Shown piece after piece: positions 1 through 11,088 of a stretch of DNA of 64,000 nucleotides. The position numbers were made by a program, and so were the translations under genes. Numbering within the stretch: the stretch's first letter is position 1; each line of letters starts with the position of its first letter. The stretch spans positions 2,232,001 through 2,296,000 of the forward strand of contig NC_089176.1 in assembly GCF_947507565.1 (NCBI RefSeq), written 5' to 3'. The DNA comes from Oscarella lobularis. Its lineage: Eukaryota > Porifera > Homoscleromorpha > Homosclerophorida > Oscarellidae. A model generated the notes under the pieces. That model was not told the origin of the DNA and searched no databases. It worked only from the letters and a program-made list of their open reading frames with translations.

Positions 1-679
1 TTAAAATGTCGTCTTTGCGGACGACTTTTACGACGCAGAAATCTTTGATTTTCCTTGATCGGGCAAAAACAATCTAACAGGAAAGGAATTCGCATATTGT
101 ATTCATATTAATTAAGGTAAAATTATTTACATCGGAATACGTTCCCGTGGCGATGACTTTAAGCAGATCAAAATCGTTCAAGCGCTGCCGCGACGATTCT
201 CGGAAGACGTACTTCATATTCGGCATGGTCGAACTTCTCGATTGGGCGACGATAGGCACCAAGAGATTCGATTTTGACTTTTCGTCAATCCCACTGTCAA
301 TAGCATCTACTCGTGTCGTTGGCATTGCCGACAGCCGCTTCTCTTCATGAATACTTCTACTTTCGATAGCAGAAAATGTGATGGCAGGCGCCACTGACAG
401 TCGTGGTTCGTTTTTGGCCTGAACGGGGCCAGGGCCAATAGCAGCAATCGATGTCGCTGGTACTATTGACGTTGGTGAATCGTTACTGGCACTGACGGTG
501 CCACTATCAATAGCCGCAACGTCCGTTTCTGGCACTGATAGTCGTCGTTGATCAACGTTCGTGCCGTCGTTCGTCGACGGTTCGGACGATTGTTGTTCAT
601 TGTAGACGTGAACGGTTGCAGTGACGCGAATCACCATCTCAATATTCACGTCTTCGAGCGACACCTCTCTGTCAGGCAT
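1..679 (-). CDS. PKA-like AGC protein kinase, 5' part (partial at window edge)
   Basis: Two exons are visible, 679-131 and 73-1, joined in phase 0 over a 57-bp intron. The second exon continues into the kinase N-lobe with V-V-K-V-V-R-K-D-D-I-L, matching the catalytic lysine strand of PKA/PRKX-type kinases; the rest lies beyond base 1. The start ATG (679) has an in-frame stop eight codons upstream. About 165 residues precede the kinase and contain four degenerate 22-24 residue repeats built around [RKP]-R-L-S, including R-R-L-S, which fits the PKA phosphorylation consensus. The glycine-rich loop reads A-T-G-T-Y-S instead of G-T-G-S-F-G, so the first and third glycines are lost while the lysine is kept. 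The AGC family call is confident; exact subfamily and activity are not. Confidence 0.75.
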
Positions 680-1158
680 CGTCTTTTCGAAATTCGAGGT
701 CTAAATCAATCGCGTCAATGTCACACCGCGACTGTCATGTGCCAGGCTACTAACTGTATCATTCGCGGCGAATCGTTCGCCAGATAGACTATTTGAAGTC
801 GTTGAGCGAGCCGCCGGAACGTACGCTTGGTCTTCGGCCCAGTTTACCGACGACGTCTCCGATTCGTTATAGACGTACCGAGACCGTCTCGGCGTTTTTG
901 TACTGCACGCAAATCGCTAGGCGAAGTGAATGTGGAGTGTTTAGCTTACCGCCGCTTTCGAATTCGGCGCCAACAGCCGGATTTGGCCTCTATTAGTATT
1001 GATTTTTTAGACAGCGATGACATAGCGTTTACTTGTTTACCGTTAGAGGTATCTTTGCATGAACACGCAAGACAGGAGCCCATTTCGGGAGATATTGCAG
1101 AAAAAGCAGGGAGAAAATTTGCAACAAGTTGCTACGAGAGCTGTTACTATGTAACTGT

Positions 1159-1235
1159 GATTTGGCAAATTTTGTGTATGACGTCAAGAAGATAATTGGG
1201 TGACTGGGATTTGGCAAATTTTGTGTATGACGTCA
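1159..1235. repeat. Direct repeat (49-bp spacing) carrying two CRE palindromes
   Basis: A 28-bp stretch beginning gatttggcaaat occurs at 1159-1186 and again at 1208-1235. Each copy ends in the full CRE palindrome TGACGTCA (1179-1186 and 1228-1235). It lies upstream of the kinase start at 679 (minus) and of the duplicated block on the plus strand, so it could serve either promoter. The rest of 680-1350 shows no convincing gene. Confidence 0.6.
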
Positions 1236-1352
1236 CAAAGATAAATCGTCTGCCCAATCATCGTCAGCGTACGAACGTCACCTACGCCCCACCTACGCAC
1301 TGCTTTCGATTTTTTTCACTTTTTTACGTATTTAGCGGAGCCAGCCCTCTAC

Positions 1353-2020
1353 GATTACGCTCACGTTGGTGATATCAACCCTAATTTTTGCCCAGCAACG
1401 GTTTTGACGGTTTTGTGCGCGAATATGGCCCGCAAGTCGTGTAGAACCAGTCGATGATGTTCGTACTGTATGACACGCACCAGAAAAGGCGAGCAGGCGC
1501 CCCCTTTCTCGTTCGCCGAATAACGGCAATGTTTTTCGAAAAGGTTTTTTCCCTTTCTAGCTGCGATCTGCATGCCTCGTCGATGATCGGCAGCAGCGCA
1601 CCGAGAGCCTATCCGCACATACAGATGACGCTGAAGAAGCAGCAAGTGAGCGTTTCCGCTGGGATTTAGCGCGAGAAACTGGCAAACGTTTTCTCGAAGT
1701 CGATATCGAGCGTGATGTTCTCTTCTCGATGAAATGTCGCATGCGATCGAGAGACCGAACAGACAAGGGGAATGACTGCGAACACGGAAGGTACAGTAGC
1801 GGTCAGAAATACTGTTTTATTGATTATACTATAAGATTTAGTCTGAACAAAGAAGCGTGGAAAAAAAAGCGCGAGCAAAGAAAACCGCGTGAACAATAGA
1901 GAGGTTCGTCAGAAAATAAGGTTAAATATCTCCTGTGATTGTACGTATTTCTCTAATAAATAAAGGTTTCTTCAGGGCATTCTAACTTGAATGCTGTATG
2001 ACAGAAAGAAACGGGTAATG
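1353..2020 (+). pseudogene. Decayed copy A of CFAP97-like exons 1-5
   Basis: The segment aligns with exons 1-5 of the intact gene at 5931-6570. The exon 1 relic starts at 1425 and soon reaches a stop. The exon 2 equivalent keeps the Pro-Arg-Ala-Tyr-Pro-His region. The exon 5 relic near 1976 reads Gly-Ile-Leu-Thr then stop. It is the most degraded copy and lies directly upstream of FReD gene 1. Transcription into a 5'UTR of the FReD gene cannot be excluded. Confidence 0.65.
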
Positions 2021-2289
2021 GAACGTTAGATTGTGACAACGCTTCTTATGAATTTTGTCAGGATTGCGTCTGAAGTAACTGCGTCTTCTCACTAGTTGTG
2101 TTTTATTCATTGACTAATTTTTGTTTATCTTCCTGCAGAGATACAGATTGGCTTATTTACATCCCTGTTCACAGACTCGCGGGGGCACGAGCTGATTTCA
2201 CACGCGGACAATACGATTGGTGTTCTATGACCATACCGGTGCGTAGATGAGGAGGAAGAGGAAACTGTATCTGTGTGATTAACAGAACC

Positions 2290-2358
2290 ATGTCGTCGAG
2301 TAACCTTTTATCACCCGACGCTGACGCGGATGCTTCGGTTCAGCAAGGAAGAGTTTGA
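2290..2358 (+). CDS. Small ORF (22 aa) upstream of FReD gene 1
   Basis: An ATG at 2290 opens a 22-codon frame (M-S-S-S-N-L-L-S-P-D...) that is also present in the second unit at 4510-4578. It may be an upstream ORF, or in unit two the end of a longer frame that starts after a splice acceptor. No function is recognised. Confidence 0.25.
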   Translation: MSSSNLLSPDADADASVQQGRV

Positions 2359-2464
2359 GACTAGCTTCCGGGAGTGCTTTCATTGGGTCTGGTTTCACTG
2401 GGTCTGTGGTCTCGCCAGGTCTTGATCTTGTCTCGCCGTGTCTTGTAGACACTACATGACCTGA

Positions 2465-2470
2465 TATAAA
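2465..2470 (+). promoter_or_regulatory. TATA box of FReD gene 1
   Basis: TATAAA lies 90 bp upstream of the FReD ATG at 2555. It is conserved at the same distance in the second unit, as expected for a core promoter driving a short intronless transcript. Confidence 0.5.
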
Positions 2471-2554
2471 CGAGCCTAGCTGAGCATTTTAGACACTAGA
2501 GGCTGTTAAAGTTCAACGAGCGTTTCTCCTAGTAGGGCCAACACAAGTGCAAGT

Positions 2555-3502
2555 ATGAAACATCTGTTTGTAATATTTTGTTTCTGCGTGGCCACTGCTG
2601 GCTGGGCTGCATTGGCCGGGTCTGTAGCGAGACGGGAAAGTGATTCTAATTGCAGCCACGTCGCTTCTGACTCTTCTGATGGTTTGTTCCTTACCGTCAA
2701 TGTCAATGGAGTACCTCGTTGCGGCAACGATTGTACAACGGACTGCTGCGCCGATGTGAGGAGTCGACTCGCGGCCATACAACAACTTCTACAGCAAATT
2801 TTGAAAAACACCACTGAACCGTCCGAACCGTCCACTTCCGCTACTACCCCTACCCCTGAACGGGATCCTCTGCGTTCATGCAAAGAGACTCTCAAGCAAG
2901 GCTTCGATAAAAGTGGCGTGTATACTATTGATCTCAATGATGGTTACGGGCCTTTTGAAGTGTACTGCGACATGGAAACGGAAGGTGGCGGTTGGGCCGT
3001 TTTTCAAAGACGGGAAGACGGATCTGTCAACTTCTTTCGAGATTGGGTTGACTACAAAAATGGGTTTGGTGATTTGAACAAAGAATTCTGGCTAGGTTTG
3101 GACAAAATTAGTAGAATGACCAAAGCGTCTCCGCAAACAATGCGAATTGACATGACAGATTTTGATGAAGACAGTAGATACGCTCAATATAAAACGTTTG
3201 AGGTTGGAAACGAAGCATCTGGGTATGTTCTTAAAACTGGATCACATTCTGGTAATGCTGGTGATTCGTTTACTGCCAACGGAGTGAAGTTTAGCACGAA
3301 GGATAAAGACCAAGACACATGGAGTAATAGTTGTGCTCAGAGATATAAGGGTGGTTGGTGGTATGGTGCTTGCCATTGGTCAAATTTAAACGGAATTTAT
3401 CAAGGAGGAGAAGGTGCGTATGGTGTAGGTATAAATTGGAGAACGTGGAAAGGGTACTATTACTCATTGAAGTTTACTGAAATGAAGATGCGCCCGGAGT
3501 AA
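2555..3502 (+). CDS. Secreted fibrinogen C-terminal domain (FReD) protein 1
   Basis: An uninterrupted 315-aa ORF with no intron. Residues 1-24 form a signal peptide (M-K-H-L-F-V-I-F-C-F...). A short Cys-containing segment (C-C-A-D-V-R-S-R-L) follows with a possible coiled coil and a Thr/Pro-rich linker. A full fibrinogen C-terminal domain runs from about residue 105 to the end, with hallmarks such as E-V-Y-C-D-M-E-T and G-G-G-W-A-V-F-Q-R-R, and a D-K-D-Q-D-T-W calcium-site motif next to a Cys. FReD proteins (ficolin, tachylectin and related families) are secreted lectin-like or matrix proteins, so a sugar-binding or immune role is plausible but inferred. Its paralogue lies 2.2 kb downstream. 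Confidence 0.9.
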   Translation: MKHLFVIFCFCVATAGWAALAGSVARRESDSNCSHVASDSSDGLFLTVNVNGVPRCGNDCTTDCCADVRSRLAAIQQLLQQILKNTTEPSEPSTSATTPTPERDPLRSCKETLKQGFDKSGVYTIDLNDGYGPFEVYCDMETEGGGWAVFQRREDGSVNFFRDWVDYKNGFGDLNKEFWLGLDKISRMTKASPQTMRIDMTDFDEDSRYAQYKTFEVGNEASGYVLKTGSHSGNAGDSFTANGVKFSTKDKDQDTWSNSCAQRYKGGWWYGACHWSNLNGIYQGGEGAYGVGINWRTWKGYYYSLKFTEMKMRPE

Positions 3503-3602
3503 CAAACACGTACTTGAGCATCCTTTTCCGTGTGTGCCTTCTAAGAAATGAGTTGTCTGTCTTGTCGCATGTCCTGGGTTTCTAACTGATCGGTACAGTA
3601 TC

Positions 3603-4271
3603 GATGACGCTCACGTGGTGATATCAACCTTTTTTGCCCAGCAACGGTTTTGTGCGCGTTTCTATGTACGAAGATGGCCCACAAGTCGTACCAGTCGATA
3701 CTTCCAACGCACAATAAGCTTTTGCAAAAGCGATGGGATCAACAGAGATACGACACGCACCAGAAAAAGGCGAGCAGGCGCCCCCTTTCTCGTTCGCCGA
3801 ATAACGGCAACGTGTTTTCCCTTCTAGCTGCGATCTGCCTCGTCGATGGTCGACAGAAGCGCACCGAGAGCCTATCCGCACATACAGACGACGCTGAAGA
3901 AGCAGCAAGTGAGCGTTTCCGCTGCGATTTAGCACGAGAAACTGGCAAACGTTTTCTCGAAGTCGACATCGAGCGTGATATTCTCTTCTCGAGGAAATGT
4001 CGCATGCGATCGAACAGACAAGGTACAGTAGCGATCAGAAATACTGTTTTATCGATTTATACTAGACTATAAGAAAGGATTTAGTCTGAACAAAGAAGCG
4101 TGGAAAAAGAAGCGCGAGCAAAGAAAAACGCGTGAACGAGAGCAATAGAGAGGTCCGTCAGAAAATAAGGTTAAATATCTCCTGTGATTGTATGTATTTC
4201 TCTAATAAATGTTTCTTCAGGGCATTCTAAGTTGAATGCAGGCAATTCGTCCTTTGTATGACAGAAAGAAA
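3603..4271 (+). pseudogene. Decayed copy B of CFAP97-like exons 1-5
   Basis: Exon 1 is nearly intact (start 3674, [10 protein letters not shown]), as is the exon 2 equivalent. The exon 4 equivalent has a TAG after R-E-R-E-Q, and the exon 5 equivalent (from about 4222) reads Gly-Ile-Leu-Ser then stop. The intact gene at 5931 lacks both stops. The copy therefore cannot make the full protein, although a short exon 1-2 product is possible. Confidence 0.7.
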
Positions 4272-4356
4272 TGGGTAATGGAACGTTAGATTGTGAGGAT
4301 TGCGTCTGAAGTAACTGCGTCTTCTCACTAGTTGTGTTTTATTCATTGACTAATTT

Positions 4357-4578
4357 TTGTTTATCTTCCTGCAGAAATACAGATTGGTTTATATCTCTGC
4401 TCACAGACTCGCGGGGGCACCAGCTGATTTCACACGCGGACAATACGATTGGCCATACCGGTGCGTAGATGAGGAGGAAGAGGAAACTGTATCTGTGATT
4501 AACGGAACCATGTCGTCGAGTAACCTTTTATCACCCGACGCCGACGCGGATGCTTCGGTTCAGCAAGGAAGAGTTTGA
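4357..4578 (+). CDS. Unassigned short ORF upstream of FReD gene 2
   Basis: An open frame of 73 codons crosses a good splice acceptor (cttcctgcag at about 4373). It ends in the same 22-residue peptide seen at 2290-2358, after an acidic E-E-E-E-E-T stretch. It could be the terminal exon of the decayed CFAP97 copy or 5'UTR of FReD gene 2. In unit one the upstream frame is broken. No homologue is recognised. Confidence 0.2.
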   Translation: MFIFLQKYRLVYISAHRLAGAPADFTRGQYDWPYRCVDEEEEETVSVINGTMSSSNLLSPDADADASVQQGRV

Positions 4579-4682
4579 GACTAGCTTCCGGGAGTGCTTT
4601 CATTGGGTCTTGTCTCACTGGGTCTGGTCTCGCCAGGTCTTGATCTTGTCTCGCCGTGTCTTATAGACACTACATGACCTGA

Positions 4683-4688
4683 TATAAA
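4683..4688 (+). promoter_or_regulatory. TATA box of FReD gene 2
   Basis: TATAAA lies 91 bp before the ATG at 4774, equivalent to the element at 2465-2470 in the first duplicated unit. Confidence 0.5.
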
Positions 4689-4773
4689 CGAGCCTAGCTG
4701 AGCATTTTAGACACTAGAGGCTGTTAAAGTTCAACGAACGTTTCTCCTAGTAGGGCCAACCACAAGTGCAAGT

Positions 4774-5739
4774 ATGGAACATCTGTTTGTAATATTTTGT
4801 TTCTGCGTGGCCACTGCTGGCTGGGTTGCATCGGCCGGGTCTGTAGCGAGACGGGAAAGTGATTCTAATTGCAGCCACGTCGCTTCTGACTCTTCTGATG
4901 GTGTGTTTGTTACCGTCAATGTCAATGGAGTATCTCGTTGTGGCAATGATCGTAAAACAGACTGCTGCGCCGATGTGAGGAGTCGACTCGCGGCCGTAGA
5001 ACAACATCTACAGCAAATTTCGAAAAACACCACTGAACCGTTCGAACCGTCCGCTTCCGCTACTCCCACTACTACCCCTACCCCTGAACGGGATCCTCTG
5101 CGTTCATGCCGACATCTCAATCAAGCCTTCTATAAAAGTGGCGTGTATACTATTGATCCCAATGATGGGGACGGACCCATTGAAGTGTACTGTGACATGG
5201 AAACGGACGGTGGCGGTTGGGCCGTTTTTCAAAGACGGGAAGACGGATCTCTCAACTTCTATCGAGATTGGGTTGACTACAAAAATGGGTTTGGTGATTT
5301 GAACAAAGAATTCTGGCTAGGTTTAGACAAAATTAGTAGAATAACCAAAGCGTCTTCGCAAACAATGCGAGTTGACATGACAGATTCTGATGAAGACAGT
5401 AGATACGCTCAATATAAAACGTTTGACGTTGGAAACGAAGCATCTGGGTATGTTCTTAGAATTGGATTATATTCTGGTAATGCTGGTGATTCTTTAAATG
5501 CCAACGGAGTGAAGTTTAGCACGAAGGATAAAGACCAAGACACATGGCGTAGTAGTTGTGCTCTGAAATATAAGGGTGGTTGGTGGTATCAGTATCTGCA
5601 TAGTGTTTGCCATTATTCAAATTTAAACGGGATTTATCGAGGAGGACAAGGTGCGTATGGCGCAGGTATAAATTGGAAATCGTCGAAAGGGCACTATTAC
5701 TCATTGAAGTTTACTGAAATGAAGATGCGCCCGGAGTAA
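4774..5739 (+). CDS. Secreted fibrinogen C-terminal domain (FReD) protein 2
   Basis: An intronless 321-aa paralogue of the gene at 2555. It has the same signal peptide (M-E-H-L-F-V-I-F-C-F...), the conserved C-C-A-D-V-R-S-R-L segment, a slightly longer Thr/Pro linker and a full fibrinogen domain. The calcium-site motif D-K-D-Q-D-T-W is kept. Differences cluster in the linker and near the C-terminal pocket, where this copy has four extra residues (Y-Q-Y-L-H-S-V-C-H against Y-G-A-C-H). Such changes could alter ligand choice (inference). Confidence 0.9.
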   Translation: MEHLFVIFCFCVATAGWVASAGSVARRESDSNCSHVASDSSDGVFVTVNVNGVSRCGNDRKTDCCADVRSRLAAVEQHLQQISKNTTEPFEPSASATPTTTPTPERDPLRSCRHLNQAFYKSGVYTIDPNDGDGPIEVYCDMETDGGGWAVFQRREDGSLNFYRDWVDYKNGFGDLNKEFWLGLDKISRITKASSQTMRVDMTDSDEDSRYAQYKTFDVGNEASGYVLRIGLYSGNAGDSLNANGVKFSTKDKDQDTWRSSCALKYKGGWWYQYLHSVCHYSNLNGIYRGGQGAYGAGINWKSSKGHYYSLKFTEMKMRPE

Positions 5740-5864
5740 CAAACACCTACTTGAGCATCCTTTTCTGTGTGTGCCTTCTAAGAAATGAGTTTTCTGTCCT
5801 GTCGCGTGTCCTGGTTTGACAATTAGAAAGAGTGTTAGAAAGCACCCTCGATCGGTATCGATGA

Positions 5865-7363
<1,499 letters not shown>

Positions 7364-7497
7364 CTAAACTTATATATTGCCGTTCAGAAGCTTTGAGGCT
7401 CCCTTGGAGTATTCATCCGCGTAGCAACACCGAATGTCTAGGCCTACAATGCACTTCGCGGCCCTTTGCAAGTGACGCGCACGTAGTGCGTCACAAT

Positions 7498-7517
7498 TGA
7501 CGTCACAATTGACGTCA
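7498..7517. promoter_or_regulatory. Paired CRE palindromes with nearby ATGGCGCC element
   Basis: TGACGTCA occurs at 7498-7505 and 7510-7517, inside a 12-bp tandem repeat (cacaattgacgt). About 110 bp downstream is aagATGGCGCCG (ATG near 7629), which resembles a YY1-type transcription start element. If these form a promoter, the annexin part has its own start; if not, they lie in a 423-bp intron. Confidence 0.35.
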
Positions 7518-7780
7518 TGCGCTGCTCACCTGCACACGCGCACTGCCGTCATTTCGCATTTTTAGACCAAATTTCGATTAACTACGTTGTCAGAAATGCA
7601 TTTGCTTTTGATTTGATACGACTTAAGATGGCGCCGTTTTGGTGGTGTTGCAAAGAGCTGCAGTTGAAGTAACCTCGCGTGTGACTACGTACATAGACCC
7701 CCACTGGTCTAATTCATAGGAGCCTAAAACTTTTGTACGGTACAGTGGGTAGAAGTTTAGTACAGCTGCAAATTTATTAG

Positions 7781-9674
7781 AATAAGAAAGAAGATGAAGT
7801 GGAAGCAAAAGATGAAGGCTCAAGCAAGGAAAAGCCAGAGCCTCTTGTAGGAGTATCTCAATCCCCACTGCGTTGTCTTGGTGTAATCTCTCTTCCTTTC
7901 AGAGTGATGTGGACGCTGACGTCGAATCTCTAAAGGCATCCGTTTCAGGTTCCAAAGAAGTGTTGCAATAGCGAACGCACAATTACTGTTTACTCTTTTG
8001 CAGAAACCGATTCTGGCAAGGTGGTTGCCACGCTAAAATCGAAGACGTACGATCACAGGAGAAGCGTTGCCTCTCGTTATAAGGAGCTTCACGGAAATGT
8101 ATGATTGCACAAACGCACAAAACAATCCATGACATTGACTGTACGAATTTTAGGAACTGAGCGAGGTTCTAAAATCAGCCTTTGATGGAGCTGTGCGAGA
8201 CGCTGTGGTTGCAGCAGTGAGAACGCGCGCCCAAGTGAACGCGTGGGCTTTACAAGAAGCTATGAAGGTCAAACTGTCCGTGTAGCCTAAAAACGACGCC
8301 TGTATTTGATTTATAGGGAAGTGGTACCGATGAGAAGGCCGTCATGGAAATTCTTTACAGTTTGAGTAATCGAGTGCGTGCATCACGGAACGAACCTTTT
8401 GGGTAAAAATGACGGAGTATTTTTCTTAGGAGATGGATGACGTCAAAGCAGCTTACAATCAGAGTAAGGACTCGGAGTCGTCGTTTATGGTACTGGCTCA
8501 TACTCAAACGTGACCTCGGTCTTCTGTAGTGTACGAGAAAGATCTCGCTGAACAGCTCAAGTGTGAAACGTCGGGCCACTTTGAATCGCTCCTGATGGAC
8601 CTGTGCAAGGTGCGAGCGAATCACATCAGCCTCGTACCGGTACATTTTCGAGAACGCGTCTTTATTTTCTTTATCAGAATGACCGAAATGAAAGCGACGA
8701 CGTGGACGAGGAGCTGGCGCAGAAAGATGCAAAGGAGCTGCTTGAGGCAAGTTCTTTTAATTATTTGTCATATAGATTCAATCGTCGATGCTATTTTTTT
8801 CTTTCGCTCAATTCGTTCTTACCTAAAGAGTGTTTGTCTAAGCTTGGAATCGCTGTTTTAGGCAGGCGAAGGCAGATGGGGCACCGACGAAGGCGTCTTC
8901 ATCAGAATTATCGCAAATCGAAGTCGGAAACAGCTTCAAGCGACATTCGACGAATACGAGAAGGCACGTGGAACAACGGTTCGCGCATACGTATATTTAG
9001 AAAGTGACAGGGCGTCCTGCAGGTGGCCGAGAAGACGATACTCGCAACTCTGGAAGGTGAGACGTCAGGCGACCTTTATCTCGGTCTTCGAACGACAGGT
9101 GGGGGAAGCGAGAGAGCAGAGAGTATACGAGGAATAACGTCTGTAACGTTGCTCTTCTCCCTGTCTAGTACTTCTGGTGCAGGATCCAGCGAAACACTGG
9201 TGCACTAGGATCAAGGAAAATCTCGAGAAAGGCGCCGACGGGCGCAATTTCATTATACGAATCGTTTTGGCAACGGACGAGGTTCGCGCAAGAAATTCTT
9301 TCGTGCGACTTGTGACAATTCGCGTTTTCGCGTAGAGCAAATTAGGCGCGTTGAGAGGGAAATACGAGGAGTTGTACTCTCGCTCGCTGGCCGATGCGGT
9401 GAGAGACGAAGTGACCGGCGAACTGGGAGACATGCTCGCCTCCCTGGTAAATCTCTAGAGCCAGAAGTACATTAGACACGTCACCTGCACATGGAGAATA
9501 ACGTGTTAGAGGTAGTAGCAGTTTCCACGTAAATTTTAGCGATTTTAGGAGTTGTGTGGTCGAGAGGCGAGGGAATCGGAGCGGCTGTTCCTATCCTCCT
9601 TTTGGGTCTCCGTAGTACATTACTTCTGCTGTGCTAGTGTGAATTTCTCTTATCCCTCCCAGTCAATCTACTGA
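7781..9674 (+). CDS. Annexin (four repeats), possibly the C-terminal half of a CFAP97-annexin fusion
   Basis: Exons: 7781-7846, 7903-7948, 8004-8098, 8154-8267, 8317-8373, 8430-8463, 8530-8609, 8678-8746, 8862-8978, 9023-9098, 9169-9281, 9336-9446 and 9549-9674, all in consistent phase to a TGA at 9672. A Lys/Glu-rich lead is followed by four annexin repeats. Repeats 2 and 3 keep calcium-type loops (M-K-G-S-G-T-D-E and G-R-W-G-T-D-E), while repeats 1 and 4 are degenerate. Annexins bind acidic phospholipid in a calcium-dependent way. The end (L-C-G plus about 37 residues) is longer than usual. The first exon has an in-frame stop just before its acceptor, so an upstream exon is required; the CFAP97 exon ending at 7357 fits in phase 0. 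One intron has a GC donor (8747). The joint protein would be 709 aa. Confidence 0.85.
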
Positions 9675-9730
9675 CAAAACCGAGCGTGATCGAGCTAAAC
9701 CGCAATTCTTTAACCACTCCTGACCTTTGC

Positions 9731-10771
9731 ATGCATTGCTCCTCGCCTGTGCAGGTGCTCGACGGTCAAAAAGTGGCGCCTGCACGGATGTTCGTCACCT
9801 GGCCGAGCCCCCTTTCGTTAACGCGGCCGGCTGTGGCGCCGCCACGCGCTCGAACTGAGAACGCCGCCGATAAAGCGTCGAGCCTCGTCGGACTCGACTT
9901 CAGTCGAGAACGCGCGACGACGAGAATGACGACGGCAACGACGACAGTAGACCGCATCTCGGGCAAGTACCGTCGCTCGAACGCGAATTTCATCGAGCGT
10001 CGTCGCGTTCACCAATTGAACGAGCGCTTCGACACCCTCCGTCAAATGCTCCCGCCGACCGGCGAGAAACAGAGCAAAGTCGTCGTGTTGACTCGCAGTG
10101 CCGATCTCATACGATGCCAGCAGCAGGTGATACGCGACCTCATGGCCCAACTCGACCAGTTACAGCATTCGCTCGCCGCCGCCGCCTCCGGCTTCAAGCC
10201 GTTCGACTACGCCGCGTCCTGCCCCCCGTCCATTGACGGTCCCGATCGCGGATCGCGTCCGCCTCCGGTGGGCGGCGGCTACTACGGACTTCCGTCCGTC
10301 GCTATTTCGGACTTCTCCGCTGACGGAAAAAGGGGACGATCCGTTCCCATTTCCGCGCCCGGAGTCGCCGGATTTAAACCGGAAAGCGACGTTGAGCGGC
10401 TTTCCGATGGCCACTCGTCGGCGCCGACGTCGCCGAAAAAGACGGTGTCGTTTTCCGCGGCTACACCGGAAAAAAATGGGTCTGATTCGACGGCCGTTTC
10501 GGCGCTGATGCAACTCTCCGCGTCGCCTCCCGCCGTCTCGGAACGTGAACTCGGGCGTTATTCGGTTATGAGTAAAGTTAGAAATTCGCCAGCTTTTGCA
10601 CCGTATAGGCGAAATCTTGCACACGATTTTCGCGCCATAGCGCCGAATCCGCCATCGGTTGTGGCGGCAGCTGGGGCTGCCGCCTCTGCTACTCCTATTG
10701 CTGCTATGTCAAGAAACTATCTTGGCTGGCTTCAAGGTACTGCACGCTTTCACAGATCAAAATTTTCTTAG
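9731..10771 (+). CDS. bHLH transcription factor, subfamily unresolved
   Basis: An open frame runs from 9686, but its first ATG is 9731, with another at 9788; a splice acceptor at 9754 (cctgtgcag) leaves the true 5' end open. The bHLH region shows N-F-I-E-R-R-R-V-H-Q-L-N-E-R-F in the basic region and helix 1, a P-P-T-G-E-K loop, and S-K-V-V-V-L-T-R-S-A in helix 2. Helix 2 runs into a Leu-containing V-I-R-D-L-M-A-Q-L-D-Q-L that might be a short zipper. The E-R-R-R core fits E-box binding. The rest is Ser/Pro/Ala-rich and probably unstructured. It begins only about 60 bp after the annexin stop. A possible donor at 10735 could replace the last 12 codons. Confidence 0.8.
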   Translation: MHCSSPVQVLDGQKVAPARMFVTWPSPLSLTRPAVAPPRARTENAADKASSLVGLDFSRERATTRMTTATTTVDRISGKYRRSNANFIERRRVHQLNERFDTLRQMLPPTGEKQSKVVVLTRSADLIRCQQQVIRDLMAQLDQLQHSLAAAASGFKPFDYAASCPPSIDGPDRGSRPPPVGGGYYGLPSVAISDFSADGKRGRSVPISAPGVAGFKPESDVERLSDGHSSAPTSPKKTVSFSAATPEKNGSDSTAVSALMQLSASPPAVSERELGRYSVMSKVRNSPAFAPYRRNLAHDFRAIAPNPPSVVAAAGAAASATPIAAMSRNYLGWLQGTARFHRSKFS

Positions 10772-11088
10772 TCTGAGACCTAATAGGATACTCGCCGTAT
10801 CATTGTGATCCGACCATGTACAGCTATTTGACAAGTGGATTAGGAAAGCCTGCAACAGTGGGACGGCCTATTGCTCATTAACTCACAAGAGTCATAAATT
10901 TGTCTGTGACTTTAGAAGACTTTCGTATTTAATCACGCTTTTGTACATACGTATATACGGGCACGGAAGTCTAGCAAGCGAGCACGCCCTTCGATCCTTT
11001 TCGTCGCGTTATTTCCGAAATTCGGTTCGTTCAGCAACTCTCCGAGTCTCCGCCGGTGTCGAGACTATCCGAAGAACAGAAGCGGAGC

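Noticed and set aside
9686-9730. Earlier start for the bHLH protein
   Set aside because: The frame opens on GTG, not ATG; the first ATG is 9731.
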